From JAUSIF01 sp963711595 (GTDB taxonomy: Bacteria > Pseudomonadota > Alphaproteobacteria > Rhizobiales > Xanthobacteraceae), in assembly GCA_963711595.1 (NCBI GenBank), contig CAVQER010000005.1:124001-188000 (forward strand): a stretch of DNA of 64,000 bases, read 5' to 3'. The translations under genes and the position numbers were made by a program. The notes under the pieces were generated by a model. That model did no database searches, was not told the DNA's origin, and saw only the letters and a program-made list of their open reading frames with translations. Below are positions 34,518 to 43,116 of the stretch, in pieces. Numbering within the stretch: the first letter of the stretch is position 1; each line of letters opens with the position of its first letter.

Positions 34518-35705
34518 TCAGCGGGGCGCCTTGCGCCCCGTTTTCGTTTCATAGACTTCGAACGCGACGCGGGCTGCCCGTTCGCTCGGGCGCTCCTCGC
34601 CAATGCTCATGATTTCGTCAATGCGGGCAAAGGCTTGCAGCTGGCGCTGCCGCGCCGGGCTGTCTGCGAGCAACGGCGCCAATGCGGCAGCGAGTTTATC
34701 CGCGGTGCAATTCTCCTGATGGAATTCCGGCACGACGTTGTCGTTCAGGATGAGATTGGGAAGAATGGTCGAAGCAGACTTGATCACGCGGCGCGCGACG
34801 GGCGCTTCCAGCGCCGAGACTCTGTAGGCAGCAACGGTCGGCACCTGGGCGAGCGCAAGTTCAAGTGTCACCGTCCCTGAAGCCGCAAGTGCGGCGCGCG
34901 CGCGACGGAAGGCGGCGAACTTTTCAGGCTCGGTGATTACGATGTGCGGTTTGACGCGCCATCCGGCGACGGCCGCCGCTATCTCCGACTCGAGTTCGGG
35001 AAGCGTCGGCAACAGGAATTCGACCTCCGCGCCCCCCATCTCCCCAATCTTTGCGACAACTTCGTTGAACACCGGCATGAGGCGCCGGATTTCCGTTCGC
35101 CGGCTTCCCGGCATTACGAGCACCAGCCACGGTTTCCCGTCCGTTCGATCGCCCGGTGGTCGACGCAATTCACCGAGTTGCTCGAGGAGCGGATGGCCCA
35201 CATAGGTACAGGGCGGGCCGCCCAACCGTTCGTGGGCCTCAGGTTCGAATGGAAACAGCGCGAGCACGTGATCGAAATTCGGGCGCATCGCTCGCGCCCG
35301 TCCCGGCCGCCACGCCCAGATCGTCGGCGACACGTATTTCACGATCGGCAGTTTCGCGAAAACTCGCCGGACACGCTTCGCCAGGCGGTGGTTGAAATCA
35401 GGGCTATCAATCAGGATCAGAAGATCGGGCGGCTTTTCCGCGATCGCAGCCGCCGTTTCGCGCAGCCTGCGCAAAATCAGCGGAAGCTTGGCCAGTACCT
35501 GGGTGACGCCCATGGCGGTGAGGTCTTCCATCGGAAACAGCGCGTCGAGACCCGCTGCCTTCATGGCGCTCCCGCCGACGCCGCGAAAGCGCACCTTGCC
35601 GTCAAGCTGTTTCGTCAGCGCTGTCATCAACGGCGCGCCGAGAAAGTCGCCGGACGTTTCACCAGCGACCAGGAAAACGTCGAGCGGCGTTCCCGCTTCA
35701 GCCAC
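34518..35705 (-). CDS. lpxB: Lipid-A-disaccharide synthase
   Basis: LpxB, a GT19 glycosyltransferase on the inner membrane, joins UDP-2,3-diacylglucosamine and lipid X. The 395 residues include FLVAGETSGDFLGAPLM, LIDSPDFNHRLAKRVR, YVSPTIWAWRPGRARAM and the UDP-binding region VMPGSRRTEIRRLMP and ASGTVTLELALAQVPTV. The start is GTG 35705, overlapping the lpxI stop (GTGGCTGA), so translation is coupled. It is the last gene of the rpsB-to-lpxB block. Confidence 0.96.
   Translation of the reverse strand: MAEAGTPLDVFLVAGETSGDFLGAPLMTALTKQLDGKVRFRGVGGSAMKAAGLDALFPMEDLTAMGVTQVLAKLPLILRRLRETAAAIAEKPPDLLILIDSPDFNHRLAKRVRRVFAKLPIVKYVSPTIWAWRPGRARAMRPNFDHVLALFPFEPEAHERLGGPPCTYVGHPLLEQLGELRRPPGDRTDGKPWLVLVMPGSRRTEIRRLMPVFNEVVAKIGEMGGAEVEFLLPTLPELESEIAAAVAGWRVKPHIVITEPEKFAAFRRARAALAASGTVTLELALAQVPTVAAYRVSALEAPVARRVIKSASTILPNLILNDNVVPEFHQENCTADKLAAALAPLLADSPARQRQLQAFARIDEIMSIGEERPSERAARVAFEVYETKTGRKAPR
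34522..34550 (+). terminator. gltA intrinsic terminator embedded in the 3' end of lpxB
   Basis: CGGGGCGC (34522-34529) and GCGCCCCG (34533-34540) form a perfect 8-bp stem with a CTT loop, followed by TTTTCGTTTC. It terminates plus-strand transcription about 50 bases after gltA stops. On the minus strand the same bases encode the last residues of LpxB (TGRKAPR). Confidence 0.8.
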
Positions 35706-36591
35706 GCTTCCGCTTCCCCGCCGGCGGCACGCCCACCACGAAGACCCCTGCCTTGTCAGCCGCGCGAACGAGCGCTGCAGCGTCCGCGACGACCGTGCCC
35801 CCCGCCTCGACGGCGATGCCTGCGAGCCCGGCCGCCTTCGCCTGCGCGACCGTATCCGGCCCGATCGCCGGCAGGTCGAAACGTCGGTCCTGACCAGGCT
35901 TCGGCGCCTTCACGAGCACGCCCGCGCGCGGCGGCAACTTCAGCCTTCCGCTCTTCCGCATCTCCGCGAGGCGCCCGAGCATTGCCGCCGTCCCCTCGGC
36001 GGCTTCGACCGCAAGTGTGTGCAGATTCGCGATCGCAGCCGCTTGTCCGACGTCGAAGGGGCCGATTGCCTTGAGCAGCGAGAAGCCAAAATCAATATCG
36101 TCTTGGTCGGCCTTGCTCGGCCGATGCTTACCGGCCGGACCGGCGGGCATCAGAACCTCGGGCGCAACTTCGTGCGCGCCGACCAGCCGGAAGCCGCGCT
36201 CTTCGAGGATCTTCGCCACACCTTTGAGCAGCCGGTCGTCACCGCCGCGAAACAGCGGCAGTAACCGCGGCACGAGCATTGCCGTCATGAAGTCAAACCG
36301 CACGTTCCATGGACGCGGCCGTACGAGACTGCCGATCATGACGACTTCTTTGCAGCCGGCTTCACGCATCGCGGCGATTAGCGTTCCGACGGCGCCGAGG
36401 TGCATCCATCGATGCGGGAACCTCGCGACTGCCGGGTCCGCGAACCCTCGCAGGGGAAACAGCATCACTTCGCGATCCCGTGCCTTGACGGCACGGGCAA
36501 CCGCAATCGGTATGGAGCCGCCGCCACAGATAATGCCGATGGGCGCTCCGGACGCCTTCCCGCGCGGCCGCTCCGGTCGCACGCGTGTCAC
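35698..36591 (-). CDS. lpxI: UDP-2,3-diacylglucosamine pyrophosphatase LpxI
   Basis: LpxI (DUF1009 family) cleaves UDP-2,3-diacylglucosamine to lipid X, replacing LpxH in alphaproteobacteria. The 297-residue protein has IGIICGGGSIPIAVARA at the N-terminus and the C-terminal domain with KAPKPGQDRRFDLPAIGPDTV. The start is GTG 36591, overlapping the lpxA stop by four bases (GTGA). Its position between lpxA and lpxB is exactly where this family is found. Confidence 0.95.
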   Translation of the reverse strand: MTRVRPERPRGKASGAPIGIICGGGSIPIAVARAVKARDREVMLFPLRGFADPAVARFPHRWMHLGAVGTLIAAMREAGCKEVVMIGSLVRPRPWNVRFDFMTAMLVPRLLPLFRGGDDRLLKGVAKILEERGFRLVGAHEVAPEVLMPAGPAGKHRPSKADQDDIDFGFSLLKAIGPFDVGQAAAIANLHTLAVEAAEGTAAMLGRLAEMRKSGRLKLPPRAGVLVKAPKPGQDRRFDLPAIGPDTVAQAKAAGLAGIAVEAGGTVVADAAALVRAADKAGVFVVGVPPAGKRKRG

Positions 36592-37400
36592 GGCTCGCCG
36601 TTCCCTCCGCCCGCGCGCGGGAGCGTCAGCCTGCGCTTACCGCCGGCACGAATGAACGCGATGATCTTTTCCACGTTGGCATCGCCGGAGAATTCCGCTG
36701 CGACCGTATCTACCCGGTCGGCAAGCGCGCCAGCGCCGAAGAAGAGCGTGCGATACGCGCGCCGTAACGAATGAATTGCTTCCCGCGAATGCTTGCGACG
36801 TTTCAGGCCAACCACGTTGAGGCCGGCGAGCTCGCCGCGTGCGCCGAGGACGGCGCCAAACGGGATGACATCGAATTCAACTCCGCTCATCCCCCCGACA
36901 ATGACTTGCTCGCCGATGCGGACGTGCTGATGGATGCCCGTCAGCCCACCGAGGAAAACGTAATCGCCCACCGTGCAATGGCCACCGAGCGTGGCGTTGT
37001 TCGCGAAAATGACGTCGCTTCCCACGACGCAGTCGTGCCCCACGTGCGCGCCCACCATGAACATGCCGCGATCGCCGACGCGCGTCTCGCCGCCGCCGGC
37101 AACAGTACCGGTATTCATGGTGACGTGCTCACGGAGCGAGCAGTCGGCGCCAATCGTGAGGCGCGTAGCCTCGCCCTTGTAATGCACGGACTGCGGCGGA
37201 GTGCCGAGCGACGCGTAAGGATACACTATTGTGCGCGGGCCGATGGTCGTGAGCCCGTCGATGAACACATGCGCGAGCAACCGGCAGCCGTCGCCGATAA
37301 CGGCACCAGGCCCGATCACGCAGTAGGGACCGATCTCGACCTCGGCTCCGAGCCGCGCGCCGTTCGCCACCCGCGCTGTCGAATTGATCTTCGCGGTCAT
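36588..37400 (-). CDS. lpxA: UDP-N-acetylglucosamine O-acyltransferase
   Basis: LpxA adds a 3-hydroxyacyl chain to UDP-GlcNAc, the first step of lipid A. The 270-residue left-handed beta helix is made of hexapeptide repeats (VEIGPYCVIGPGAVIGDGCRL, GVGDRGMFMVGAHVGHDCVVG with the likely catalytic His region). The C-terminal helical domain ends with RRAYRTLFFG. It follows fabZ by four bases. Confidence 0.96.
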   Translation of the reverse strand: MTAKINSTARVANGARLGAEVEIGPYCVIGPGAVIGDGCRLLAHVFIDGLTTIGPRTIVYPYASLGTPPQSVHYKGEATRLTIGADCSLREHVTMNTGTVAGGGETRVGDRGMFMVGAHVGHDCVVGSDVIFANNATLGGHCTVGDYVFLGGLTGIHQHVRIGEQVIVGGMSGVEFDVIPFGAVLGARGELAGLNVVGLKRRKHSREAIHSLRRAYRTLFFGAGALADRVDTVAAEFSGDANVEKIIAFIRAGGKRRLTLPRAGGGNGEP

Positions 37401-37404
37401 CCCG

Positions 37405-37860
37405 CTAGGATTCCGCGATCATCGCGCCGACTTCCGCCTCGGCCACGAGCACACCGCCCACGTACGCCTCGCCGTGGAACCAGACCATCGTCTTCCTCCG
37501 CGCCGTGCGAGTCACGCGATATTCGACCGTGTCGCCCGGAACTACCGGCCTACGGAATTTGGCCTTGTCGATCGTAAGAAAAAGCACGGCAGGCGCCGTC
37601 TCGTATCCATGTGAGGCTGCACAAATTGCGCCTGCGGTTTGCGCCATGCCTTCGATGATCAGGACGCCCGGCATGACGGGGCGGCCGGGAAAATGTCCCT
37701 GGAAGTGTGGTTCGTTCACCGTCACGTTCTTGATGCCGACGCCGTACTCGTCTCCTCGACGCTCTACGATCCGGTCCACAAGCAGAAACGGGTAGCGATG
37801 CGGCAGGAGCCGCAAGATATCCTGCATCTCCAATGCGCCCGTCGAATCCTTGGTGTTCAT
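37405..37860 (-). CDS. fabZ: 3-hydroxyacyl-ACP dehydratase
   Basis: FabZ dehydrates 3-hydroxyacyl-ACP in fatty acid elongation and competes with LpxA and LpxD for the same substrates. The 151-residue hot-dog protein has its catalytic H56 in FQGHFPGRPVMPG and E70 in LIIEGMAQ. The start ATG overlaps the lpxD stop by four bases (ATGA). Linkage to lpxD and lpxA suggests balanced supply of acyl chains to phospholipid and lipid A. Confidence 0.96.
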   Translation of the reverse strand: MNTKDSTGALEMQDILRLLPHRYPFLLVDRIVERRGDEYGVGIKNVTVNEPHFQGHFPGRPVMPGVLIIEGMAQTAGAICAASHGYETAPAVLFLTIDKAKFRRPVVPGDTVEYRVTRTARRKTMVWFHGEAYVGGVLVAEAEVGAMIAES

Positions 37861-38903
37861 TCGCCCTTTGCCCCCCGGCTTGCCAGACGATTAAGAGCGG
37901 CCATCGCCCTGAGCGCTTCCCGCATGGGTCGCGCAGGCGCGCCCATCATGGCGGCGCCCGCCGGAACGTCTTTGATGATGCCCGTACCGGCCGCAATCCG
38001 CGCCCCGTCGCCAATCGTCACATGCTCCGACGCGCCGGACTGACCACCCATCATCACCCGGTCGCCTATCGTCACACTTCCCGAGACGCCGACCATCGCA
38101 ACGATCACGCAATGCCGGCCGATCGTGACGTTGTGGCCAATCTGCACCTGATTGTCGATCTTGGTGCCCTCGCCGATCATGGTGTCGCGGCCGGCGCCGC
38201 GATCGATCGTCGTGCCGGCACCGATTTCGACGTCGTCCTGGATAATGACGCGGCCGAGCTGCGGAACCTTGATCAGGCCGCGCTCGCCCGGAATGAAGCC
38301 GAAGCCGTCCTGGCCGATGCGCGCCCCGGGGTGGATCGTCACACGGTCGCCGACGAGCGCGTTCAAGACGCTCGCGCCCGGCCCCACCGAGCACTCACGG
38401 CCGATACGAACGCCCGACCCGATCACGGCATTTGCTCCGATCACCGTGCCGCTGCCGACTTCCGCGTCGGATCCGATGACGGCACCCGGATCGGCGACAA
38501 CGCCGTCCTCGAGTTGCGCGTCCGGATGCACGGAGGCGCCGGCGTCGACACCGCGCGCACCGAAGGCCGAGCGCGGCCGCAGCACTTCCTCAAACATCGT
38601 CCGTGCGAGCAACACATAGGCGCGATACGGATCGGATGTGACGAGTCGTAGAAGCCCGCTGTGGCCTTCGCCTGCCCGCTCATCCTTGAGGAAGCAGGCG
38701 CCCGCCGCCGTCGCGCGAAACGCGTTGAGGAAACGCGGGCTGTCGAGAAAGCTGACGTCGCGCGGACCTGCAAGATCGAGCGGCTTCACGCTGTCGAAGG
38801 TCTGATCGAGGTCGATCGCGCCGACAGGCTTGGCGCCCGTGAGCGTAACGATCTCGCCGAGCGTGATGGCGCCGCGCGGATGAAAAAAAACAGGTTCGCT
38901 CAT
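37857..38903 (-). CDS. lpxD: UDP-3-O-acylglucosamine N-acyltransferase
   Basis: LpxD adds the N-linked hydroxyacyl chain in lipid A assembly. The 348-residue protein has an N-terminal uridine-binding domain followed by hexapeptide repeats (VVADPGAVIGSDAEVGSGTVIG) with the catalytic His region in IGHNVTIGRHCVIVAMVGVSGSV and HPGARIGQDGFGF. ATG 38903 (MSEPVFFHPRG) is chosen over upstream codons in the bamA-lpxD gap. The N-terminal FFHPR is encoded over an eight-T run, a slippery stretch for sequencing, but the frame here is intact. Confidence 0.95.
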   Translation of the reverse strand: MSEPVFFHPRGAITLGEIVTLTGAKPVGAIDLDQTFDSVKPLDLAGPRDVSFLDSPRFLNAFRATAAGACFLKDERAGEGHSGLLRLVTSDPYRAYVLLARTMFEEVLRPRSAFGARGVDAGASVHPDAQLEDGVVADPGAVIGSDAEVGSGTVIGANAVIGSGVRIGRECSVGPGASVLNALVGDRVTIHPGARIGQDGFGFIPGERGLIKVPQLGRVIIQDDVEIGAGTTIDRGAGRDTMIGEGTKIDNQVQIGHNVTIGRHCVIVAMVGVSGSVTIGDRVMMGGQSGASEHVTIGDGARIAAGTGIIKDVPAGAAMMGAPARPMREALRAMAALNRLASRGAKGE

Positions 38904-39036
38904 ACGCAATCCAATAGCCGGCCACCGCGCTGTAAGCGCTGCGAGACCGGGCACAGCTTTATGCGGTGCCGGCAGGAACGCGGCAATCACGAATTAATAC
39001 TGTAGTTGACGGCCTCGTATGCCCGGGAAAAGGCGG

Positions 39037-41514
39037 TCAGAACGAGCTGGCCGCGCCGAACCTGAAGACCTGCTTCTTGTCCCACGGCTCTTTCAGGAGC
39101 GGATAGGCGAAGTCGACCCGAAGCGGCCCAAACGGCGATGCCCAAATTACGCTGGCACCGACCGAGGCGCGGACACTGTCGGAGTCAGCCAAGCATATCC
39201 CCGTCAAAGCTGGACCTTTCAGCGCGCTTCCCGCGGGACATGGAGCAGGCGGAGCAATCACGCCGGGGACACCCGCGAAATTCGTCGAGCTATCGTAGCC
39301 CCACAACGAACCAGCGTCGGCAAAGAACGCCGCCTTCAGACCAAAATCTTTCGGTGTGTACGGGAACGGGAAAATCAGCTCCGCCGACGCACCCCAGTAA
39401 AGCGTTCCGCCCAGAGGATCCCGATCGGGCGAACCGAGGTCGCGCGGGCCGATGCCTGCGGGTGCAAAGCCTCGCACGAGATCCGGACCCTGGAAGAACT
39501 GGTCGAGGATGCGCAGGCTGCCGCCGCCACCGCTGCTATTTCCAAAACCGGCAATGTGCCCGCCCTGCACTCTGATCATTCCAGTGAGATCGCCCGTGAT
39601 CGGATAATACGTCCGCGCATCCGCCGTCGTACGGATGAACTTCGCGTCTCCGCCAAGGCCTGCGAGATCCTGGTTCAATCTCGCGATAACGCCGCGCGAC
39701 GGGTTCTTGTTTTCGTCGAGCGTGTTGTAAGCCAAGGTATAGCCGATCTGCGAAGTGATCGACGTGCCAAGCTGTTGTTTGTAGGCGTTCGAGAGCTCTT
39801 GGGTACTCCAAACCGATCGGCCGCAAGGAGCGGTTGCAGTTGAACAGCCATCGAACAGATCACCGTCCGCCGAGATCTTTCGCTGGAAGGCCGTGTAGCG
39901 CAGGCCAAGCGCCAGTTCCTCCGTCAGCGGCATACCGGTACGCAACGTGCCGCCGATATTCTGCACGTCCACCGGATTGTAGTCCGACCTCAGATTTTGC
40001 TTGGCGAAGATATCGAAACCGGCCGACGTGCGGGTGTCCAGGAAGTAGGGCTCGGTGAAGGAAAACTCGGCGCCTCTCGCGCGCTGCCCGTATTGGCCGG
40101 CGACGCGCACGAAATGGCCCCGCCCGAGAAAGTTTCGCTCCGCGACCGACACTTCACCGATCATGCCGTCCGAAGTCGAGTAACCGCCACCGACCGAGAA
40201 TTCCCCGGTCATCTGCTCTTCGACGTCGACGATGACGAGCACGCGATCTGGCGCGGAACCGGGCTCGTTCGTGATCTTCACGTTCTTGAAATAGCCGAGA
40301 TTCCGCAGCCGCCGTTCTGCCCGGTCGATGAGCACGCGGTTGTAAGCATCGCCTTCCTGCAGGTCGAATTCGCGCCGCACCACCCAGTCGCGCGTTCGCG
40401 TATTGCCCCGCACGTTGATTCGCTCGACGTAAACGCGCGGTCCCTGCTCCAGCACGAACACAATATTGATGATGCGCGTCTGCACGTCGCGGTCGCCGCG
40501 CGGGCGCACCTGCGAAAACGCATAGCCGTAGCGCGACAACTCGATCGTCATCGCTTCGACCGTCTTCTCCACCGCCTCGGCGTCGTAGGTCTTGCCCGAA
40601 CCCACGCGCATGAGCTTGCGGAGTGACTCGGGATCCGCATCGCGAATGTTGGAGACGATGTCGATCGTGCCGAACTTGTATTGCTCACCTTCTTCGAGCG
40701 TGAAATTGAGCACGAATCCTTTCGTATCCGGGTCCATGTCGACCGTCGCCGAAAGAATCCGGAAATCCGCGTAGCCGTTCTTCAGATAGAACCGTCGCAA
40801 AAGCTCCTGGTCGGCCGCGACGCGTTCCGGATCGTAGACATCGCGATTGCTCAGCCAGCTCAGCCAGTTGCTGCGGATCGTCGTGATGACGTCGAGTAGT
40901 TTGTAGTCGGAGAATGCCTTGTTGCCGACGAAGTTGATCTTCCGGACAGTAGTCTTCTGCTCCTCGGTGATCTCGAAGACGAGATCGACGCGGTTGTTCG
41001 GCTGATCGATGATTTTCGGATCAACCCGCACGTTGAAATAGCCCTGCCGGCGATAGACTTCGACGATGCGCTGGACGTCGGCCTGCACCATCGGACGCGA
41101 GAGCGCGCCGCGTGCTTTGGTCTGCACCTCGCCCGTCAGCACTTCCGTCTTGACCTTCTTGTTCCCCTCGAACGCGACGCGGTTGATGGTCAGGTTCTCG
41201 ACCACCGTGACGACGATTCGATTGGCTTCCTGCGAGATCTTGACGTCTGCGTAGAGGCCGGTCGCGTAGAGCGCCTTCAGGCCCTGGTCGATCTTGATGG
41301 CGTCGAGCCGCTCACCTGGAGTTGTGCGGAAATAGCTGCGGATCGTGTCCGCATCGACGCGCTGATTGCCGCGAACTTCGATCGTTTGGGCTGCTGCCGA
41401 TTGGGCGCCCGCGATGGCGATGACGAAAGTTCCCGCCGCCAAGGCAGCCGGCACGGCCAGTGCCAGCGCTGCGGCAACCGCCATCCGCTTGAGGAGCCCC
41501 ATCCCAAGTTTCAT
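39037..41514 (-). CDS. bamA: Outer membrane protein assembly factor BamA
   Basis: BamA folds and inserts beta-barrel proteins into the outer membrane. From ATG 41514 the product has about 825 residues: a signal peptide (AVAAALALAVPAALAAGTFVIAIAGAQSAAAQ), five POTRA domains (the first from TIEVRGNQRVDADTIRSYF, others at VVENLTINRVAFEGNKKV and VVDVEEQMTGEFSVGGGYS), then the barrel ending in RFGAASSF, the typical C-terminal Phe. A TTG 27 bases further up (41541) is possible but less likely. It lies after rseP with a 428-base gap that may hold its own promoter, as is fitting for a gene needing separate control. Confidence 0.95.
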   Translation of the reverse strand: MKLGMGLLKRMAVAAALALAVPAALAAGTFVIAIAGAQSAAAQTIEVRGNQRVDADTIRSYFRTTPGERLDAIKIDQGLKALYATGLYADVKISQEANRIVVTVVENLTINRVAFEGNKKVKTEVLTGEVQTKARGALSRPMVQADVQRIVEVYRRQGYFNVRVDPKIIDQPNNRVDLVFEITEEQKTTVRKINFVGNKAFSDYKLLDVITTIRSNWLSWLSNRDVYDPERVAADQELLRRFYLKNGYADFRILSATVDMDPDTKGFVLNFTLEEGEQYKFGTIDIVSNIRDADPESLRKLMRVGSGKTYDAEAVEKTVEAMTIELSRYGYAFSQVRPRGDRDVQTRIINIVFVLEQGPRVYVERINVRGNTRTRDWVVRREFDLQEGDAYNRVLIDRAERRLRNLGYFKNVKITNEPGSAPDRVLVIVDVEEQMTGEFSVGGGYSTSDGMIGEVSVAERNFLGRGHFVRVAGQYGQRARGAEFSFTEPYFLDTRTSAGFDIFAKQNLRSDYNPVDVQNIGGTLRTGMPLTEELALGLRYTAFQRKISADGDLFDGCSTATAPCGRSVWSTQELSNAYKQQLGTSITSQIGYTLAYNTLDENKNPSRGVIARLNQDLAGLGGDAKFIRTTADARTYYPITGDLTGMIRVQGGHIAGFGNSSGGGGSLRILDQFFQGPDLVRGFAPAGIGPRDLGSPDRDPLGGTLYWGASAELIFPFPYTPKDFGLKAAFFADAGSLWGYDSSTNFAGVPGVIAPPAPCPAGSALKGPALTGICLADSDSVRASVGASVIWASPFGPLRVDFAYPLLKEPWDKKQVFRFGAASSF

Positions 41515-41942
41515 GCGTGACGCGACCTGATCCGCCCCCAAGAACGCCTACCCCACGTAGTGACAGCTACTTCGTCCACCGCCCACGAAGTGCGCGGATT
41601 CCGCCTCTTTCCGCCAGCTTGTACAGACTTTTCATAGGCTTGCAAACGCGCCTCGCCCCATTCCCCAGTGCTTTCCAGCCTAGCGTGGCCCATGCGCCAC
41701 GCCGCACTTTTGGCGAACCCCCAGGGTGCGGCAATTCCCCTAAAGGCCGTTTTACGACTGCGTTCCGGGCCCCGCGCGGCGCCTCGCGCCCCGGAATCAA
41801 CCGACCGACTTGTTCCGAATGTACGACCGCGAATTTGTCGTCCTCATGGCCGGATCAAGACGGTAGCGGGCCGCGCTGCGGCCCGCCTTGAGATCAGGAC
41901 ATGGAGGCGTCTAAGCGGCAACCCACGAAATGTTGCGCGCCG
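41515..41942. other. 428-base rseP-bamA intergenic region with hairpins
   Basis: I find no convincing gene here; the small open frames lack ribosome sites and any family likeness. It holds a perfect 9-bp hairpin GCGGGCCGC/GCGGCCCGC (41866-41886) about 57 bases past the rseP stop, without a U-run, a second inverted repeat TTCCGGG/CCCGGAA (41763-41769 and 41790-41796) with GC-rich content between, and a possible bamA promoter at 41618-41645. The hairpins may end rseP transcription or be relics of palindromic repeats. Confidence 0.5.
41618..41645 (-). promoter_or_regulatory. Possible bamA promoter
   Basis: On the minus strand TTGCAA (41645-41640) and TACAAG (41623-41618) are 16 bases apart, giving a start near 41611 and an untranslated leader of about 97 bases before ATG 41514. 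Confidence 0.4.
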
Positions 41943-43088
41943 TTACAGGGCGGTGAGATGGAGGATGTCGTTCCAGGTTGCGAACAGCATCAGCATCAAC
42001 ACAAGTGCAAGCCCGATTCGGAAACCGAATTCTTGCGCGCGGTCGGAGAGTGGGCGTCCGCGCGCTGCTTCGATTGCGTAGAAAACGAGATGCCCGCCAT
42101 CCAATAGCGGAACGGGAAACAGATTGAGCAGCCCGATACTGATCGACAGAACGGCGGTGAGGTGCAAGAGCGCCGCGAAGCTCACAGTCGCGACCTGCCC
42201 GGATACTTGCGCAATCCGGATAGGACCGCCGAGCTGATCCGCGCCCTCGCGGCCGGTGACGATTCCGCCGAGATAGGTCATGGTCCGTTCGACCACGAAC
42301 CAGGTTTCCAGAACGCCAAGCCGCACAGCATCCACCGGGCCGTAGCGCTCCGTAACGATGTCCTCGGCGGTAGCCGAACGCGAGATGCCGAGCATCCCCA
42401 AGCGGTGCGTATTGCCGAAATTGTCCTTTATCTCGCGCAATTTCGGCGTTGCCGTCAGCGTCAACTCTTTCCCGTCGCGGGCGACGAGTACCTTCAGCGG
42501 GACATCGGGACTTCCGCTCACGATCCGCTGCATATCGCCAAAGTTTTCGATCTTGCGGCCATCGATCGACAGGATCAGGTCGCCGGCCTGGAACCCGGCC
42601 TCAGCCGCGGCGCTCGCCGCTTGAACCGAGTCCACGCGCGCCGTGGTGACCTGCCGGCCGTGCACCATGAACACGCCGGAAAAAATCACGACCGCAAGGA
42701 TGAAATTCGCAATCGGACCCGCTGCGACGATCGCGGCACGCTTGCTGACGCTCTGATGGAAAAACGAGACACGTTTTTCCGCCTCGCCCATCTTGGAGAG
42801 CGCCTTGGTGTCGGGGGTACTCGCGGCGCTGTCGTCTCCGTGAAACCGAACGTAGCCGCCCAGCGGGATCGCGCAGAGCTTCCAGCGCGTTCCATGGCGG
42901 TCGTTGAAGCCCAGAAGTTCCCTGCCAAAGCCGACAGAGAATGCGTCGACTTTCACGCCGCAGCGGCGCGCTACCCAGAAGTGGCCGAGTTCGTGAAAGA
43001 ACACGACGACGGTGAGCACGAAAAGAAACGGAAGGGCATAACCCAAAAATGAACCGGCCCAGCCCCATACACTTGTCAGAAATTCCAT
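41943..43088 (-). CDS. rseP: Site-2 protease RseP (RIP metalloprotease)
   Basis: RseP cleaves transmembrane anti-sigma factors and signal-peptide remnants within the inner membrane. The 381-residue protein has the zinc motif HELGH at residues 32-36, a PDZ domain in the middle (AGFQAGDLILSIDGRKI) and the C-terminal LDG motif NLFPVPLLDGGHL. ATG 43088 follows GGAAGG; the much longer open frame to 43310 re-reads the end of dxr. It follows dxr by 28 bases. Confidence 0.95.
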   Translation of the reverse strand: MEFLTSVWGWAGSFLGYALPFLFVLTVVVFFHELGHFWVARRCGVKVDAFSVGFGRELLGFNDRHGTRWKLCAIPLGGYVRFHGDDSAASTPDTKALSKMGEAEKRVSFFHQSVSKRAAIVAAGPIANFILAVVIFSGVFMVHGRQVTTARVDSVQAASAAAEAGFQAGDLILSIDGRKIENFGDMQRIVSGSPDVPLKVLVARDGKELTLTATPKLREIKDNFGNTHRLGMLGISRSATAEDIVTERYGPVDAVRLGVLETWFVVERTMTYLGGIVTGREGADQLGGPIRIAQVSGQVATVSFAALLHLTAVLSISIGLLNLFPVPLLDGGHLVFYAIEAARGRPLSDRAQEFGFRIGLALVLMLMLFATWNDILHLTAL

Positions 43089-43116
43089 TTCCGCATCCTT
43101 CCAACTCGTTGCTGGC

